From contig JAQQAK010000230.1 in the NCBI GenBank assembly GCA_028527945.1, positions 1-14,166 on the forward strand: a stretch of 14,166 bases of DNA, in the 5' to 3' direction. This document shows, in pieces, positions 1 to 6,329 of the stretch (the first letter of the stretch is position 1; each line of letters opens with the position of its first letter). The notes under the pieces are model-generated. The model was not told the DNA's origin. It was given only the letters and a program-made list of their open reading frames with translations, and did no database searches. The stretch is from Spirochaetaceae bacterium. GTDB taxonomy: Bacteria; Spirochaetota; Spirochaetia; UBA9216. Made by a program: the position numbers and the translations under genes.

Positions 1-2
1 CG

Positions 3-968
3 GCAACAACCGAGATTACAGCAAATGTCACATCTGTAAAAGAGCGGATAACAAGGATGACCTCATCTATAAATGAAGTTTCTGATTCTATGAATAGTAT
101 TAAAGATAGTATTTTCCATATTAATGAAGATATAACAAATCAATCTTCTGCTGTTGAAGAATCAGGAGCAGCTATTACTGAAATGGTTGCTTCAATGGAT
201 AATATGGAAAAACTTTCTCAATTAAGAAAGGGCAATGCTGAAAACCTTATGGCGGTAACCAAATCTGGTGGAGAAAAACTAAAAGAAACAAAAAATATAA
301 TTACTGAAATTGTGAAGAGTGTAGATTCAATAGTATCTATGGTTGAACTGATTAATAATATTTCTGCGCAAACAAATTTGCTATCAATGAATGCTGCTAT
401 TGAAGCTGCTCATGCCGGAGATTCAGGAAAAGGTTTTTCTGTTGTAGCAGAAGAAATAAGAAAACTCGCAGATAACAGTGGTGTTAATGCTAAAAAGATA
501 GATCAGGAATTAAAAACAATAGTAACAAAAATAGAAAACGCGGCACATTCCAGTGAAGAAACTGAAACAGCTTTTACAGCTATTCAGGAGGAAGTATCTG
601 AGGTTTCGTTATCTATGGAAGAACTTCTTTCGTCAACTAAAGAAATGGCACAGGGCGGACGTCAAATCAGAGAAGCTACCGATATGATTTCTCAAATCAC
701 AATTAAAGTGAAAGAGCAGTCTGATTCTATTTCTGATAAATCAGAAACTTTGGCTGGTTCTCTCAATGAGATTAATCTTGTTTCAGCAGAGGTATCAGGT
801 TCTATGGATGAGATCACTTCTGGAACACAGCTTATAAATGATTCTATGGTTATAGTTAATGATATGGCACAAGGAAATCTTAAACTTGCTGTATCTGAAC
901 TGGATGAAGAAGTTGGCTCATTTTATACAGGAGAAGAGCAACATGAGATCGAGGATGATGTTGAATAG
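3..968 (+). CDS. Methyl-accepting chemotaxis protein, C-terminal signalling part (5' end outside window)
   Basis: The frame is open from the first bases of the window, so the gene starts upstream and about 321 C-terminal residues are visible. The protein is almost entirely heptad-patterned helix. The hairpin tip, with INNISAQTNLL followed by NAAIEAAHAGDSGKGFSVVAEE, is the conserved chemoreceptor segment that contacts CheA and CheW at the inner face of the membrane. The N-terminal sensor, membrane and HAMP parts are missing, so the ligand cannot be guessed. The Gln/Glu-rich helices on both sides (for example SSAVEESGAAITEM) are likely methylation regions. The C terminus ends EIEDDVE, with no NWETF-like pentapeptide for CheR docking. 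The LSMNAAIEAAH form is typical of treponemal receptors. An internal ATG at position 57 is not the true start, because the coiled coil continues upstream of it. Confidence 0.95.
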   Translation, partial: ATTEITANVTSVKERITRMTSSINEVSDSMNSIKDSIFHINEDITNQSSAVEESGAAITEMVASMDNMEKLSQLRKGNAENLMAVTKSGGEKLKETKNIITEIVKSVDSIVSMVELINNISAQTNLLSMNAAIEAAHAGDSGKGFSVVAEEIRKLADNSGVNAKKIDQELKTIVTKIENAAHSSEETETAFTAIQEEVSEVSLSMEELLSSTKEMAQGGRQIREATDMISQITIKVKEQSDSISDKSETLAGSLNEINLVSAEVSGSMDEITSGTQLINDSMVIVNDMAQGNLKLAVSELDEEVGSFYTGEEQHEIEDDVE

Positions 969-1160
969 AAAAGTTGTATAAATTGTTCTTTGAAATAGAA
1001 GTTATAAGTGGTAAAATATTTTAGTGTTTTTGGGAGGTAGTATATAAGTATAATAGTAATAATTTTATTAAAAGTATCCATATCAGTATATGCGATAAGA
1101 TTTCTGAATGAGGAATTTCGAAAAAGAATTTTATTATAAAACAGTAAAGGATAGAGCTTT
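969..1160. other. AT-rich intergenic region with a TATAAT and a start-less reading frame
   Basis: This 192-base gap separates the chemoreceptor from the ankyrin gene. It contains TATAAT at 1049-1054 but no good -35 box at proper spacing, so a promoter is only possible. A good ribosome-binding sequence, GGGAGG at 1032-1037, precedes a 31-codon open frame (1044-1139) that begins with ATA and lacks any ATG, GTG or TTG near the SD. No strong terminator hairpin follows the chemoreceptor stop codon. Confidence 0.4.
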
Positions 1161-1964
1161 ATGCAAAAAAAATATTTTATATTTTTAGTATTAGTTTTAA
1201 GAGGGGCATGCGTGTATAGCCAAGACGCTTGCAATAATTCTGAGTTTTTTCGATATGCTGGAGTTAATGATGTATTAGAATATATAAAAAAGCAAGATAT
1301 AAATATTTTAAGTTCTGATGGAGATAAACTTTTCCGAGATTTGGTTTCCTATAATGAAAATCAAGATGTTATTATATATTTTATAAAAAAAGGAATAAAT
1401 ATTAATGATAGAGACAGGAGATCCGGGATGTCTGCATTAATGTATGCGTCAGAATTTAATCAAAACCCAGAAATCTTGCAGACACTAATTCATTATGGTG
1501 CGGATGTTGGTGCTTTGGATAAGCATCTTGATGGTGTAATTCATCATTGCTTGATGTGTTCAAATATTGAGCAAAAAAGAATATCGGATAAACTTAGGCT
1601 TCTGGTTGATAATGGAGCAAATATTGAGCTAAAAAATCAGAATGGTGCTCCTCCTATTTTTAATGCAGTTTACAACAATTTTTCAAAAGCAGTAGTGACT
1701 TTAATAGAGCTAGGTGTTGATGTAAATAGTACTTATAATAATATAACTCCAATAGAAGCTGCAGTTGGTAATTTTAAGATGGTGCCTGAAGATAAAAGAA
1801 CAGAATGTGAGGAAATTATACTAATCTTATTAAATGCCGGCGCTGATGTTTATCATAAAACTGATGATCACATGTGTGTTATTGATATTGCAGAGAAGTC
1901 AGAACCATTCAAATTAACAAACGCATACTGGGAGATTAGAGATCAATACTATAAAGATAATTAA
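1161..1964 (+). CDS. Exported ankyrin-repeat protein
   Basis: A 267-residue protein. It begins with a short charged N terminus and a hydrophobic stretch (residues 6-14), then GACVYSQD, consistent with a Sec signal peptide cut near residue 21. A cysteine at residue 17 follows RGA, a poor lipobox, so lipidation is possible but weakly supported. The rest contains four or five degenerate ankyrin repeats: GMSALMYAS...LIHYGADV, LRLLVDNGANIELKNQNGAPPIFNAV, VVTLIELGVDVNS...TPIEAAV and ILLNAGADV. Ankyrin repeats bind proteins, so this is probably a periplasmic or surface-facing binding protein with no enzymatic activity visible. AAAGGA at 1146-1151 lies 9 bases before the ATG. The gene is notably AT-rich. 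Its partner is unknown. Confidence 0.85.
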   Translation: MQKKYFIFLVLVLRGACVYSQDACNNSEFFRYAGVNDVLEYIKKQDINILSSDGDKLFRDLVSYNENQDVIIYFIKKGININDRDRRSGMSALMYASEFNQNPEILQTLIHYGADVGALDKHLDGVIHHCLMCSNIEQKRISDKLRLLVDNGANIELKNQNGAPPIFNAVYNNFSKAVVTLIELGVDVNSTYNNITPIEAAVGNFKMVPEDKRTECEEIILILLNAGADVYHKTDDHMCVIDIAEKSEPFKLTNAYWEIRDQYYKDN

Positions 1965-1989
1965 GAGTTAAATTAATAATATCAACAGG

Positions 1990-1995
1990 TATAAT
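1990..1995 (+). promoter_or_regulatory. Possible -10 hexamer upstream of the DUF4405-type gene
   Basis: A perfect TATAAT lies in the 113-base gap before the small membrane protein. The matching -35 region (about 1967-1973) is only GTTAAA or TTAAAT, a poor fit. If used, transcription would start just upstream of the FNR-type palindrome at 2007-2020, which would make that site repressive. Support is weak because the region is very AT-rich. Confidence 0.3.
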
Positions 1996-2006
1996 TTACT
2001 CATGTT

Positions 2007-2020
2007 TTGATATAAATCAA
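2007..2020. promoter_or_regulatory. FNR/CRP-family operator, perfect match to TTGAT-N4-ATCAA
   Basis: The sequence TTGATATAAATCAA is a perfect 5+5 palindrome that equals the textbook consensus for the oxygen/redox regulator FNR. It is centred about 64 bases before the ATG at 2078. No convincing -10 box sits at the ideal distance downstream; TAATTT at 2038-2043 is the nearest candidate. CRP/FNR-family relatives in spirochaetes may read the same half-site, so the regulator cannot be named. The downstream gene looks like a haem-associated membrane protein, which fits a redox-responsive control site. Confidence 0.6.
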
Positions 2021-2077
2021 TAAAAGACTATTCAAGGTAATTTAGTTGAAACATTGCATCATTAATTCGGAGGAGAC

Positions 2078-2296
2078 ATGAACATAAAGGCTCTAAAGGT
2101 CGTAAATATTTTATTGGGTATAGATTTTCTTTTAATAGCGGTTACAGCAATTTTGCATAATTTCATTATGGTAACTGGTCTGTATTTTTATTTTCACGCA
2201 GTACCAGGCTTTCTCTTCCTGGTACTGGTATGTATTCATATTATACTTAATCGTAAATGGATTAAATCAAATTATTTTTCTGGAAAGAAGAAATAA
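2078..2296 (+). CDS. Small two-helix membrane protein, DUF4405-like (possible b-haem anchor)
   Basis: A 72-residue protein with two hydrophobic helices, about residues 8-33 and 35-57, and a basic C-terminal tail (NRKWIKSNYFSGKKK) expected in the cytoplasm. Histidines occur at 27, 40 and 54. H40 and H54 lie 14 residues apart in the second helix, with the pattern HAVPGFLFLVLVCIH followed by LNRKWI. This resembles the DUF4405 family, where such histidines are thought to hold b-type haem as in cytochrome b561-like proteins. The start is firm: GGAGG at 2069-2073 lies 4 bases before the ATG. It ends 5 bases from the end of the convergent DOMON gene. Electron transfer is inference from histidine spacing and context. 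Confidence 0.7.
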   Translation: MNIKALKVVNILLGIDFLLIAVTAILHNFIMVTGLYFYFHAVPGFLFLVLVCIHIILNRKWIKSNYFSGKKK

Positions 2297-2301
2297 TTCT
2301 T

Positions 2302-2760
2302 TTAAAAACTTATAACAGAACTGTCTCTGTAACGGTGTATAGATTTGAAACTGTCTCTTGTTCCAAAAGCAACAATAACAGGAATTTGTTTTTTATCAGC
2401 ATTTAGAAAAGTATCTTTTTTTACTGTAAATGTTATTTTTGTGTTTCCATCTGCTTCGGTTACAGATGAGTTTGTATAGTTTATTTGATCAATTTTTCTA
2501 TGGCCATGTCCTTTTCCTATATGCTGTTCAAAAAAAGGTTCACCTTTCTTGCTATAGCCGATAAAAATAGTTGATCCATCCATTCTTGGAGATCCCAGAC
2601 CAACAGCTATCCAGCCCTCTGTGGGAGCTTCATAGCTTATTGTAATATTGCTTCCTGATTCTTCCCAGGAAAGAACACCTTTCTTTAAAGTTGTGGAGCC
2701 TTCTGCATAAATAGATATTACACTGAAGGTTAGTACTAAAAATAATAATATCTTTTTCAT
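2302..2760 (-). CDS. Exported DOMON-domain protein (probable periplasmic haem-binding)
   Basis: A 152-residue protein when started at the ATG at 2758-2760. AGAGGTG is centred about 9 bases upstream of that ATG, whereas the longer frame from a GTG at 2769 would overlap the ribosome binding site. A clear signal peptide (MKKILLFLVLTFSVISIYA) is cut before EGS. The mature part is a DOMON beta-sandwich: GVLSWEESGSNITISYEAP, then EGWIAVGLGSPRMDGSTIFIGY, then a C-terminal IHRYRDSSVISF strand. Met60 and His142 sit where the cytochrome domain of cellobiose dehydrogenase has its Met/His haem ligands. A histidine-rich loop (HIGKGHGHRK, about residues 80-89) is an added feature. The neighbouring convergent DUF4405-type gene offers a membrane partner. 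Haem rather than sugar binding is inference. Confidence 0.85.
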   Translation of the reverse strand: MKKILLFLVLTFSVISIYAEGSTTLKKGVLSWEESGSNITISYEAPTEGWIAVGLGSPRMDGSTIFIGYSKKGEPFFEQHIGKGHGHRKIDQINYTNSSVTEADGNTKITFTVKKDTFLNADKKQIPVIVAFGTRDSFKSIHRYRDSSVISF

Positions 2761-2779
2761 ATTTTGCACCTCTTATATA

Positions 2780-2809
2780 AGAATAGCTATATATTTCTAT
2801 ATTAGTCAA
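2780..2809 (-). promoter_or_regulatory. Probable promoter of the DOMON gene
   Basis: On the minus strand, TTGACT (2809-2804) is followed after 18 bases by TATTCT (2785-2780). This leaves a short leader before the AGAGGTG ribosome binding site. The -35 box matches 5 of 6 and the -10 box 4 of 6 consensus bases. Confidence 0.5.
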
Positions 2810-2877
2810 GAGAAATATTCTTTTTGGGGTAGTCAGCGGAGCTTGTAATAAATAAAATGGCTGGAAGAGAGGAATAT

Positions 2878-3219
2878 ATGGAAAAAGAAAAGATATTTTA
2901 TTACATACTCGAACAGCATAAATATCCAATAGTGTTTGTTGATAATGATCATATAATGCGTTTTATGAACAAGGCCGCGATAGAAAAATATTCAAAAAGG
3001 GGCGGCAGTTCATTAATTGGAAAGTCTATATTTGATTGTCATAATGAAAGATCCAACGAGATGATAAAAGAATATTACAAAAAAATGGCTGCTGGTGAAA
3101 ATGAAATCTTTTTGACTGTGAATAAGGCTAATCAGAAAGTTACCATGATTGCTGTCAGAGATGATAATGAAAAGCTTCTTGGGTATTATGAACGCTTTGA
3201 GGATATAGAACCAAAATAA
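2878..3219 (+). CDS. Single-domain PAS protein with a Cys-His motif
   Basis: A 113-residue protein made of one PAS domain. Features are YPIVFVDNDHIMRFMNKAA (PAS core strands), SLIGKSIFDCHNERSNEMI, and the closing strands VTMIAVRDDNEKLLGYYERFEDI. The C54-H55 pair after LIGKSIFD and the final GYYERFEDI match the PAS module at the end of DUF438 proteins, which carries a similar GrdV-x-x-CHPP segment. Here it stands alone with no output domain. The start chosen is the ATG at 2878, since AGAGAGGA (2866-2873) lies 4 bases before it. A longer ATG at 2857 has no usable ribosome binding site. The stop codon is one base from the ATG of the ABC-F gene, so the two are probably co-translated. Ligand and partner are unknown; haem, metal or a small metabolite are possible. 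Confidence 0.8.
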   Translation: MEKEKIFYYILEQHKYPIVFVDNDHIMRFMNKAAIEKYSKRGGSSLIGKSIFDCHNERSNEMIKEYYKKMAAGENEIFLTVNKANQKVTMIAVRDDNEKLLGYYERFEDIEPK

Positions 3220-3220
3220 T

Positions 3221-5098
3221 ATGAATCTTGTATCAGCTAACGGAATAAGCAGGACTGAAAGCGGAAGACTTCTCTTTAAAAACGCGTCATTTGGTATAGA
3301 TGATGACAGCCGTATTGCAATTATTGGCAGAAACGGAACTGGTAAGACCACTCTGATGAAGATCATAGCGGGAATAAAGGAGCCGGAAGACGGTCTTGTT
3401 ACAAAAAACCGGGAACTGAAAATAGCTTTTTTGGAGCAGACTCCAAGCTTTGCTCCTGGTGAAAAGATTGCTGATTTTATTCTTGCAGGAGATTCAGAAG
3501 AGATAAAAACTGTCAGAGATTATGAGAAAGCTGTAAGTTCAGCTAATGTTGATACGGAAGTTGTTACAACACTTGTTGAAAAGATGGAAAGTCTTGGATG
3601 TTGGACTCTTGAGCAGCGTATTCAATCTCTATTAAGTGAGTTAGGCATAAATGATCTTGGACTTGATATGAGTAGTCTTTCCGGTGGAATGATAAAAAAA
3701 ACTGCTTTGGCCAGGACTCTTGTGTCGGACGCGGATCTTATTATTCTTGATGAACCTACTAATCACCTTGATATAGAGACTATCGACTGGCTTGAACAGT
3801 TTTTAGCAAAGGCTGGAAAGGCTGTCCTTCTTGTAACACATGACAGATATTTTATGGATAAAGTCTGTAATAGTGTAATAGAGTTAGATGAACAGCAGGT
3901 ATTTGTTTATGAAGGTAATTATTCATCATACTTGTCACAAAAAGCCATGCGTGAAACTGTTAAAAATAAAACAGCTGATCGCTTAAATAATATTCTTAGA
4001 AATGAAGCAGAATGGATAAAACGTGGTCCACGGGCGAGAGCTGGCAAAGATAAAAAGCGTAAAGCGCGTTTTTTTGAAATGATGAACGAACGTCCTGAGC
4101 CCAAGGCTGTTTCTGACAGTTTTTCTGTAGAAGGAAAGCGACTTGGCGGTAAGATTCTTGAAATTGAGGGTGTTTCCAAGGCCTATGAAGGAAAAGTTCT
4201 TTTTGAAGACTTTACTTTTAGTTTTAGAAAGGGTGATAAAGTTGGAATTATAGGTGCTAACGGAAGCGGAAAAACCAGCCTTTTGAACATTGTTACCGGA
4301 CGGACTCAGCCTGACAGCGGTAGTGTAGAATATGGAGTAAATACGAAAATAGCTTATTATGATCAGATGTCCAAAGAGCTTCCGCTTGGCGAAAAGGTCG
4401 GTGATTATATAAAAGATACAGCAGAGATTATCAAGCTCAGAGATGGTAGTACCATATCTCCATCTCAATTTCTTGAGCGCTTTTTATTTCCATCGAATTT
4501 GATGTATACAGAAATAGGAAACCTTTCAGGTGGAGAGCGTAAGAAGCTACATCTGCTGAAACTCCTTCTGGAAAATCCTAATTTTCTTGTTTTTGATGAA
4601 CCTACAAACGATTTTGATATACAGACATTATCTATTCTTGAAGATTTTCTAAGTAATTTTGCAGGATGCGCGGTTGTTGTTTCTCATGATCGTTTTTTTC
4701 TTGATCGAACAGTTGATTTTTTGATTGTAATTGATGAGCATGGCAAACTTCAGGGATTTTCCGGCTCGGCATCTGAATATTATGAGTTTAAGAAAGATGT
4801 AACTGCTGATCTTAAACAAGAAGAAAAAAAGAATGAATTACCTGATAAAAAGGTTTCTGGGTGGAAGGATAACCGTGATAAAAAGAAGGGGTTGAGTTTT
4901 AAAGAGAAGCAGGAACTGTCCGGAATTGAAGATGAAATTCTGTCTCTTGAAGATGAAAAGCAGCAGCTTGAAAACTTTTTTATGTCTCCAGATGCTTCTG
5001 CGGCTGAATCTGGTGAAAAGAAAAAACGTTATGATGAACTTTTAGGTATCATAGAAGAGTGTTATCAGAGATGGGAAGATCTTGAAAGCAGGGCGTGA
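3221..5098 (+). CDS. ABC-F family ATPase, Uup-like
   Basis: A soluble 625-residue protein with two ABC domains and no membrane segments, as in the ABC-F group that acts at the ribosome. Domain 1 has Walker A GRNGTGKTT (36-44), signature LSGGM (153-157) and Walker B LIILDEPTNH (about 173-182). The linker at about 240-300 is rich in Arg/Lys (IKRGPRARAGKDKKRKARF). Domain 2 has Walker A GANGSGKTS (345-353), signature LSGGE (435-439) and FLVFDEPTNDFD (about 456-466). A C-terminal extension, about 545-622, is a Lys/Glu-rich coiled coil as in the Uup subgroup, which helps resolve branched DNA or act on ribosomes. Nothing in it marks a classical antibiotic-resistance ABC-F. The nearest SD-like sequence (GAGGA, 3199-3203) is 17 bases upstream, so translation probably depends on coupling to the PAS gene. 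Confidence 0.93.
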   Translation: MNLVSANGISRTESGRLLFKNASFGIDDDSRIAIIGRNGTGKTTLMKIIAGIKEPEDGLVTKNRELKIAFLEQTPSFAPGEKIADFILAGDSEEIKTVRDYEKAVSSANVDTEVVTTLVEKMESLGCWTLEQRIQSLLSELGINDLGLDMSSLSGGMIKKTALARTLVSDADLIILDEPTNHLDIETIDWLEQFLAKAGKAVLLVTHDRYFMDKVCNSVIELDEQQVFVYEGNYSSYLSQKAMRETVKNKTADRLNNILRNEAEWIKRGPRARAGKDKKRKARFFEMMNERPEPKAVSDSFSVEGKRLGGKILEIEGVSKAYEGKVLFEDFTFSFRKGDKVGIIGANGSGKTSLLNIVTGRTQPDSGSVEYGVNTKIAYYDQMSKELPLGEKVGDYIKDTAEIIKLRDGSTISPSQFLERFLFPSNLMYTEIGNLSGGERKKLHLLKLLLENPNFLVFDEPTNDFDIQTLSILEDFLSNFAGCAVVVSHDRFFLDRTVDFLIVIDEHGKLQGFSGSASEYYEFKKDVTADLKQEEKKNELPDKKVSGWKDNRDKKKGLSFKEKQELSGIEDEILSLEDEKQQLENFFMSPDASAAESGEKKKRYDELLGIIEECYQRWEDLESRA

Positions 5099-5110
5099 CT
5101 TATAGAATAT

Positions 5111-5147
5111 ATGTATTAGTAAATGCCTTCACGGCTTCCAAATACAT
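5111..5147 (+). other. Inverted repeat after the ABC-F gene (weak terminator or structure)
   Basis: ATGTATT (5111-5117) pairs with AATACAT (5141-5147), and inside the 23-base loop GCC pairs with GGC. TTTTG follows. The stem is AT-rich and the T-run short, so termination between the ABC-F and radical SAM genes would be partial at best. Confidence 0.3.
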
Positions 5148-5170
5148 TTTGCCTTTGATATATTGATGTC

Positions 5171-6046
5171 ATGATTATTTATGATGAACCAGTTTACAGA
5201 CCTCCATCAGAAGCCCGGAGTCTTATTATTCAGGCCTCTCTTGGATGCAGCCATAACCGTTGTATTTTTTGCGGAATGTATAAAGGTAAAACATTTAAAA
5301 TTCGTAGTCTTGAAGATATCAAAAATGATATCGAAGGTTTTTCTGGGAATGTGTCGGTTTCAAAAGTTTTTCTTGCTGATGGCGATGCTCTTGCCCTTGA
5401 TACAGAAATGCTTCTTAAAATACTTGAACTTTTGTATAAAAATTTTCCAAAACTTGAAAGAGTTTCTATATATGCTAATCCGGGGAATATACTGAAAAAG
5501 ACTCTTTCAGAGCTTGAGAGTCTTAAGGCTGCAGGGTTAAAGCTTTTGTATTACGGAATAGAATCAGGATCTGATTTAATTCTTAAAAAAGTAAAAAAAG
5601 GAGCGCTGTTTGCTCATCATAAAGAGGCTATTTTAAAGGCTCATGATGCAGGTTTTGGTGTTTCGGCAACAATAGTTACCGGCCTTGGAGGACAGGACTT
5701 GTGGCAAGAGCATATTGAGCAGAGCGCGAGACTTGTTTCAGAAAGCACCCCGGACTATCTTTCAACTTTGTCACTTATGATGGATAGAGCATCTCTTAGT
5801 GAGTTTAAAAAGGCTTTTGGTGAAGATTTTACTGAGCAGGATGATGAAGGGATGCTTAGAGAAGACAGACTCTTAATCAGTGAGATTGAACCTCAACATG
5901 ATTTGGTATTCAGATCTAATCATGCTTCAAATGCTCTGGCTTTAAAGGGGACTTTGCCAGAAGATGGTGACAATTTACTTGCTACAATTGACGCTGCGCT
6001 TGATGGAAAACTATGTACAAGGCCTGGTTGGATGCGTGGATTGTAA
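5171..6046 (+). CDS. Radical SAM enzyme of unknown substrate
   Basis: A 291-residue protein. The cluster motif GCSHNRCIFCGMYKGKTF gives Cys26, Cys31 and Cys34, spaced C-x4-C-x2-C. This is one residue longer than the classic CxxxCxxC but normal for this branch (compare GCPWNRCTFCGMY). It is expected to bind a 4Fe-4S cluster and cleave S-adenosylmethionine. The central region has the barrel signature YYGIESGSDLILKKVKKG and the glycine motif VTGLGGQD. The C terminus, FRSNHASNALALKGTLPEDGDNLL then RPGWMRGL, is the conserved tail of a widespread uncharacterised family. There is no SPASM, B12 or TRAM domain. No strong ribosome binding site precedes the ATG; the start is chosen because DEPVYRPPSEARSLIIQ is the usual family beginning. 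Function is unassigned. Confidence 0.88.
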   Translation: MIIYDEPVYRPPSEARSLIIQASLGCSHNRCIFCGMYKGKTFKIRSLEDIKNDIEGFSGNVSVSKVFLADGDALALDTEMLLKILELLYKNFPKLERVSIYANPGNILKKTLSELESLKAAGLKLLYYGIESGSDLILKKVKKGALFAHHKEAILKAHDAGFGVSATIVTGLGGQDLWQEHIEQSARLVSESTPDYLSTLSLMMDRASLSEFKKAFGEDFTEQDDEGMLREDRLLISEIEPQHDLVFRSNHASNALALKGTLPEDGDNLLATIDAALDGKLCTRPGWMRGL

Positions 6047-6060
6047 TTCTCTGTGTTTAT

Positions 6061-6098
6061 AAAAAAAGCTTTTCAATTAAAATATTGAAAAGCCTTTT
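6061..6098. terminator. Bidirectional intrinsic terminator
   Basis: GCTTTTCAAT (6068-6077) and ATTGAAAAGC (6084-6093) form a perfect 10-bp stem with a 6-base loop. On the minus strand it is followed by seven T residues (6067-6061), a strong terminator for the 49-aa gene ending at 6120. On the plus strand it is followed by CTTTTAG, adequate for the radical SAM gene that stops 21 bases upstream. Confidence 0.85.
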
Positions 6099-6119
6099 AG
6101 TAAGTTAAAAATATTTTAG

Positions 6120-6269
6120 TTAAAAGAATCTGAAGCCCCCCATTGAAGGAAAGCCAGTTTTTTTTACATCCGCTTTAAGATAATTTTTATCTATTTTTTT
6201 ATGGAACGGAGTAACTCCTGAGAATGGTAAACAAACTATTTCAGGACAATTAGTTTTGATGTTTTTCAT
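6120..6269 (-). CDS. Small 49-aa protein of unknown function
   Basis: This short gene sits on the minus strand in what otherwise looks like an empty 386-base gap. AAGGAGG (6281-6275) lies 5 bases before the ATG at 6269-6267, the best ribosome binding site in the window. The 49 codons end in TAA, and a strong intrinsic terminator follows 26 bases later. The product begins MKNIKTNCPEIVCLPFSG, has two cysteines (8 and 13), a lysine-rich middle (HKKIDKNYLKAD at 23-34) and a glycine/aromatic end (GFPSMGGFRFF). It has no signal peptide or membrane helix. I do not recognise the family. Possibilities include a small regulator, a stress-induced peptide or a modified-peptide precursor; none is established. 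It lies 163 bases downstream of usp and probably has its own promoter in the structured leader. Confidence 0.65.
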   Translation of the reverse strand: MKNIKTNCPEIVCLPFSGVTPFHKKIDKNYLKADVKKTGFPSMGGFRFF

Positions 6270-6289
6270 GACATCCTCCTTGTTTTTTA

Positions 6290-6316
6290 GCTTTATAAAA
6301 AAGCTGTGTATAAAGC
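6290..6316 (-). promoter_or_regulatory. Hairpin in the leader of the 49-aa gene
   Basis: GCTTTATA (6290-6297) and TATAAAGC (6309-6316) form an 8-bp inverted repeat with an 11-base loop, ending 9 bases before the AAGGAGG ribosome binding site. It could be an mRNA hairpin that controls access to the start, or a protein-binding site near the promoter. Confidence 0.45.
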
Positions 6317-6329
6317 CTCTATAAATATA

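Noticed and set aside
1161..1211. Lipobox at the ankyrin protein N terminus (RGAC)
   Set aside because: Arg at -3 does not fit the lipoprotein consensus, so an ordinary Sec signal peptide is preferred, although lipidation is not excluded.
923..1234. Minus-strand open frame of 103 codons across the chemoreceptor/ankyrin gap
   Set aside because: It overlaps the ends of two solid plus-strand genes, has no SD, and its sequence is low-complexity AT-driven, so it is a shadow frame.
2761..2769. Longer DOMON reading frame from a GTG at 2769
   Set aside because: It would place the start inside the AGAGGTG ribosome binding site that serves the ATG at 2760. The signal peptide also begins properly at MKKILLF.
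2857..2877. Upstream ATG at 2857 for the PAS gene
   Set aside because: The nearest SD-like sequence is 15 bases away, while AGAGAGGA is ideally placed for the ATG at 2878.
3983..4468. Minus-strand open frame of 161 codons inside the ABC-F gene
   Set aside because: It lies wholly opposite conserved ABC-F sequence and shows no domain features of its own.
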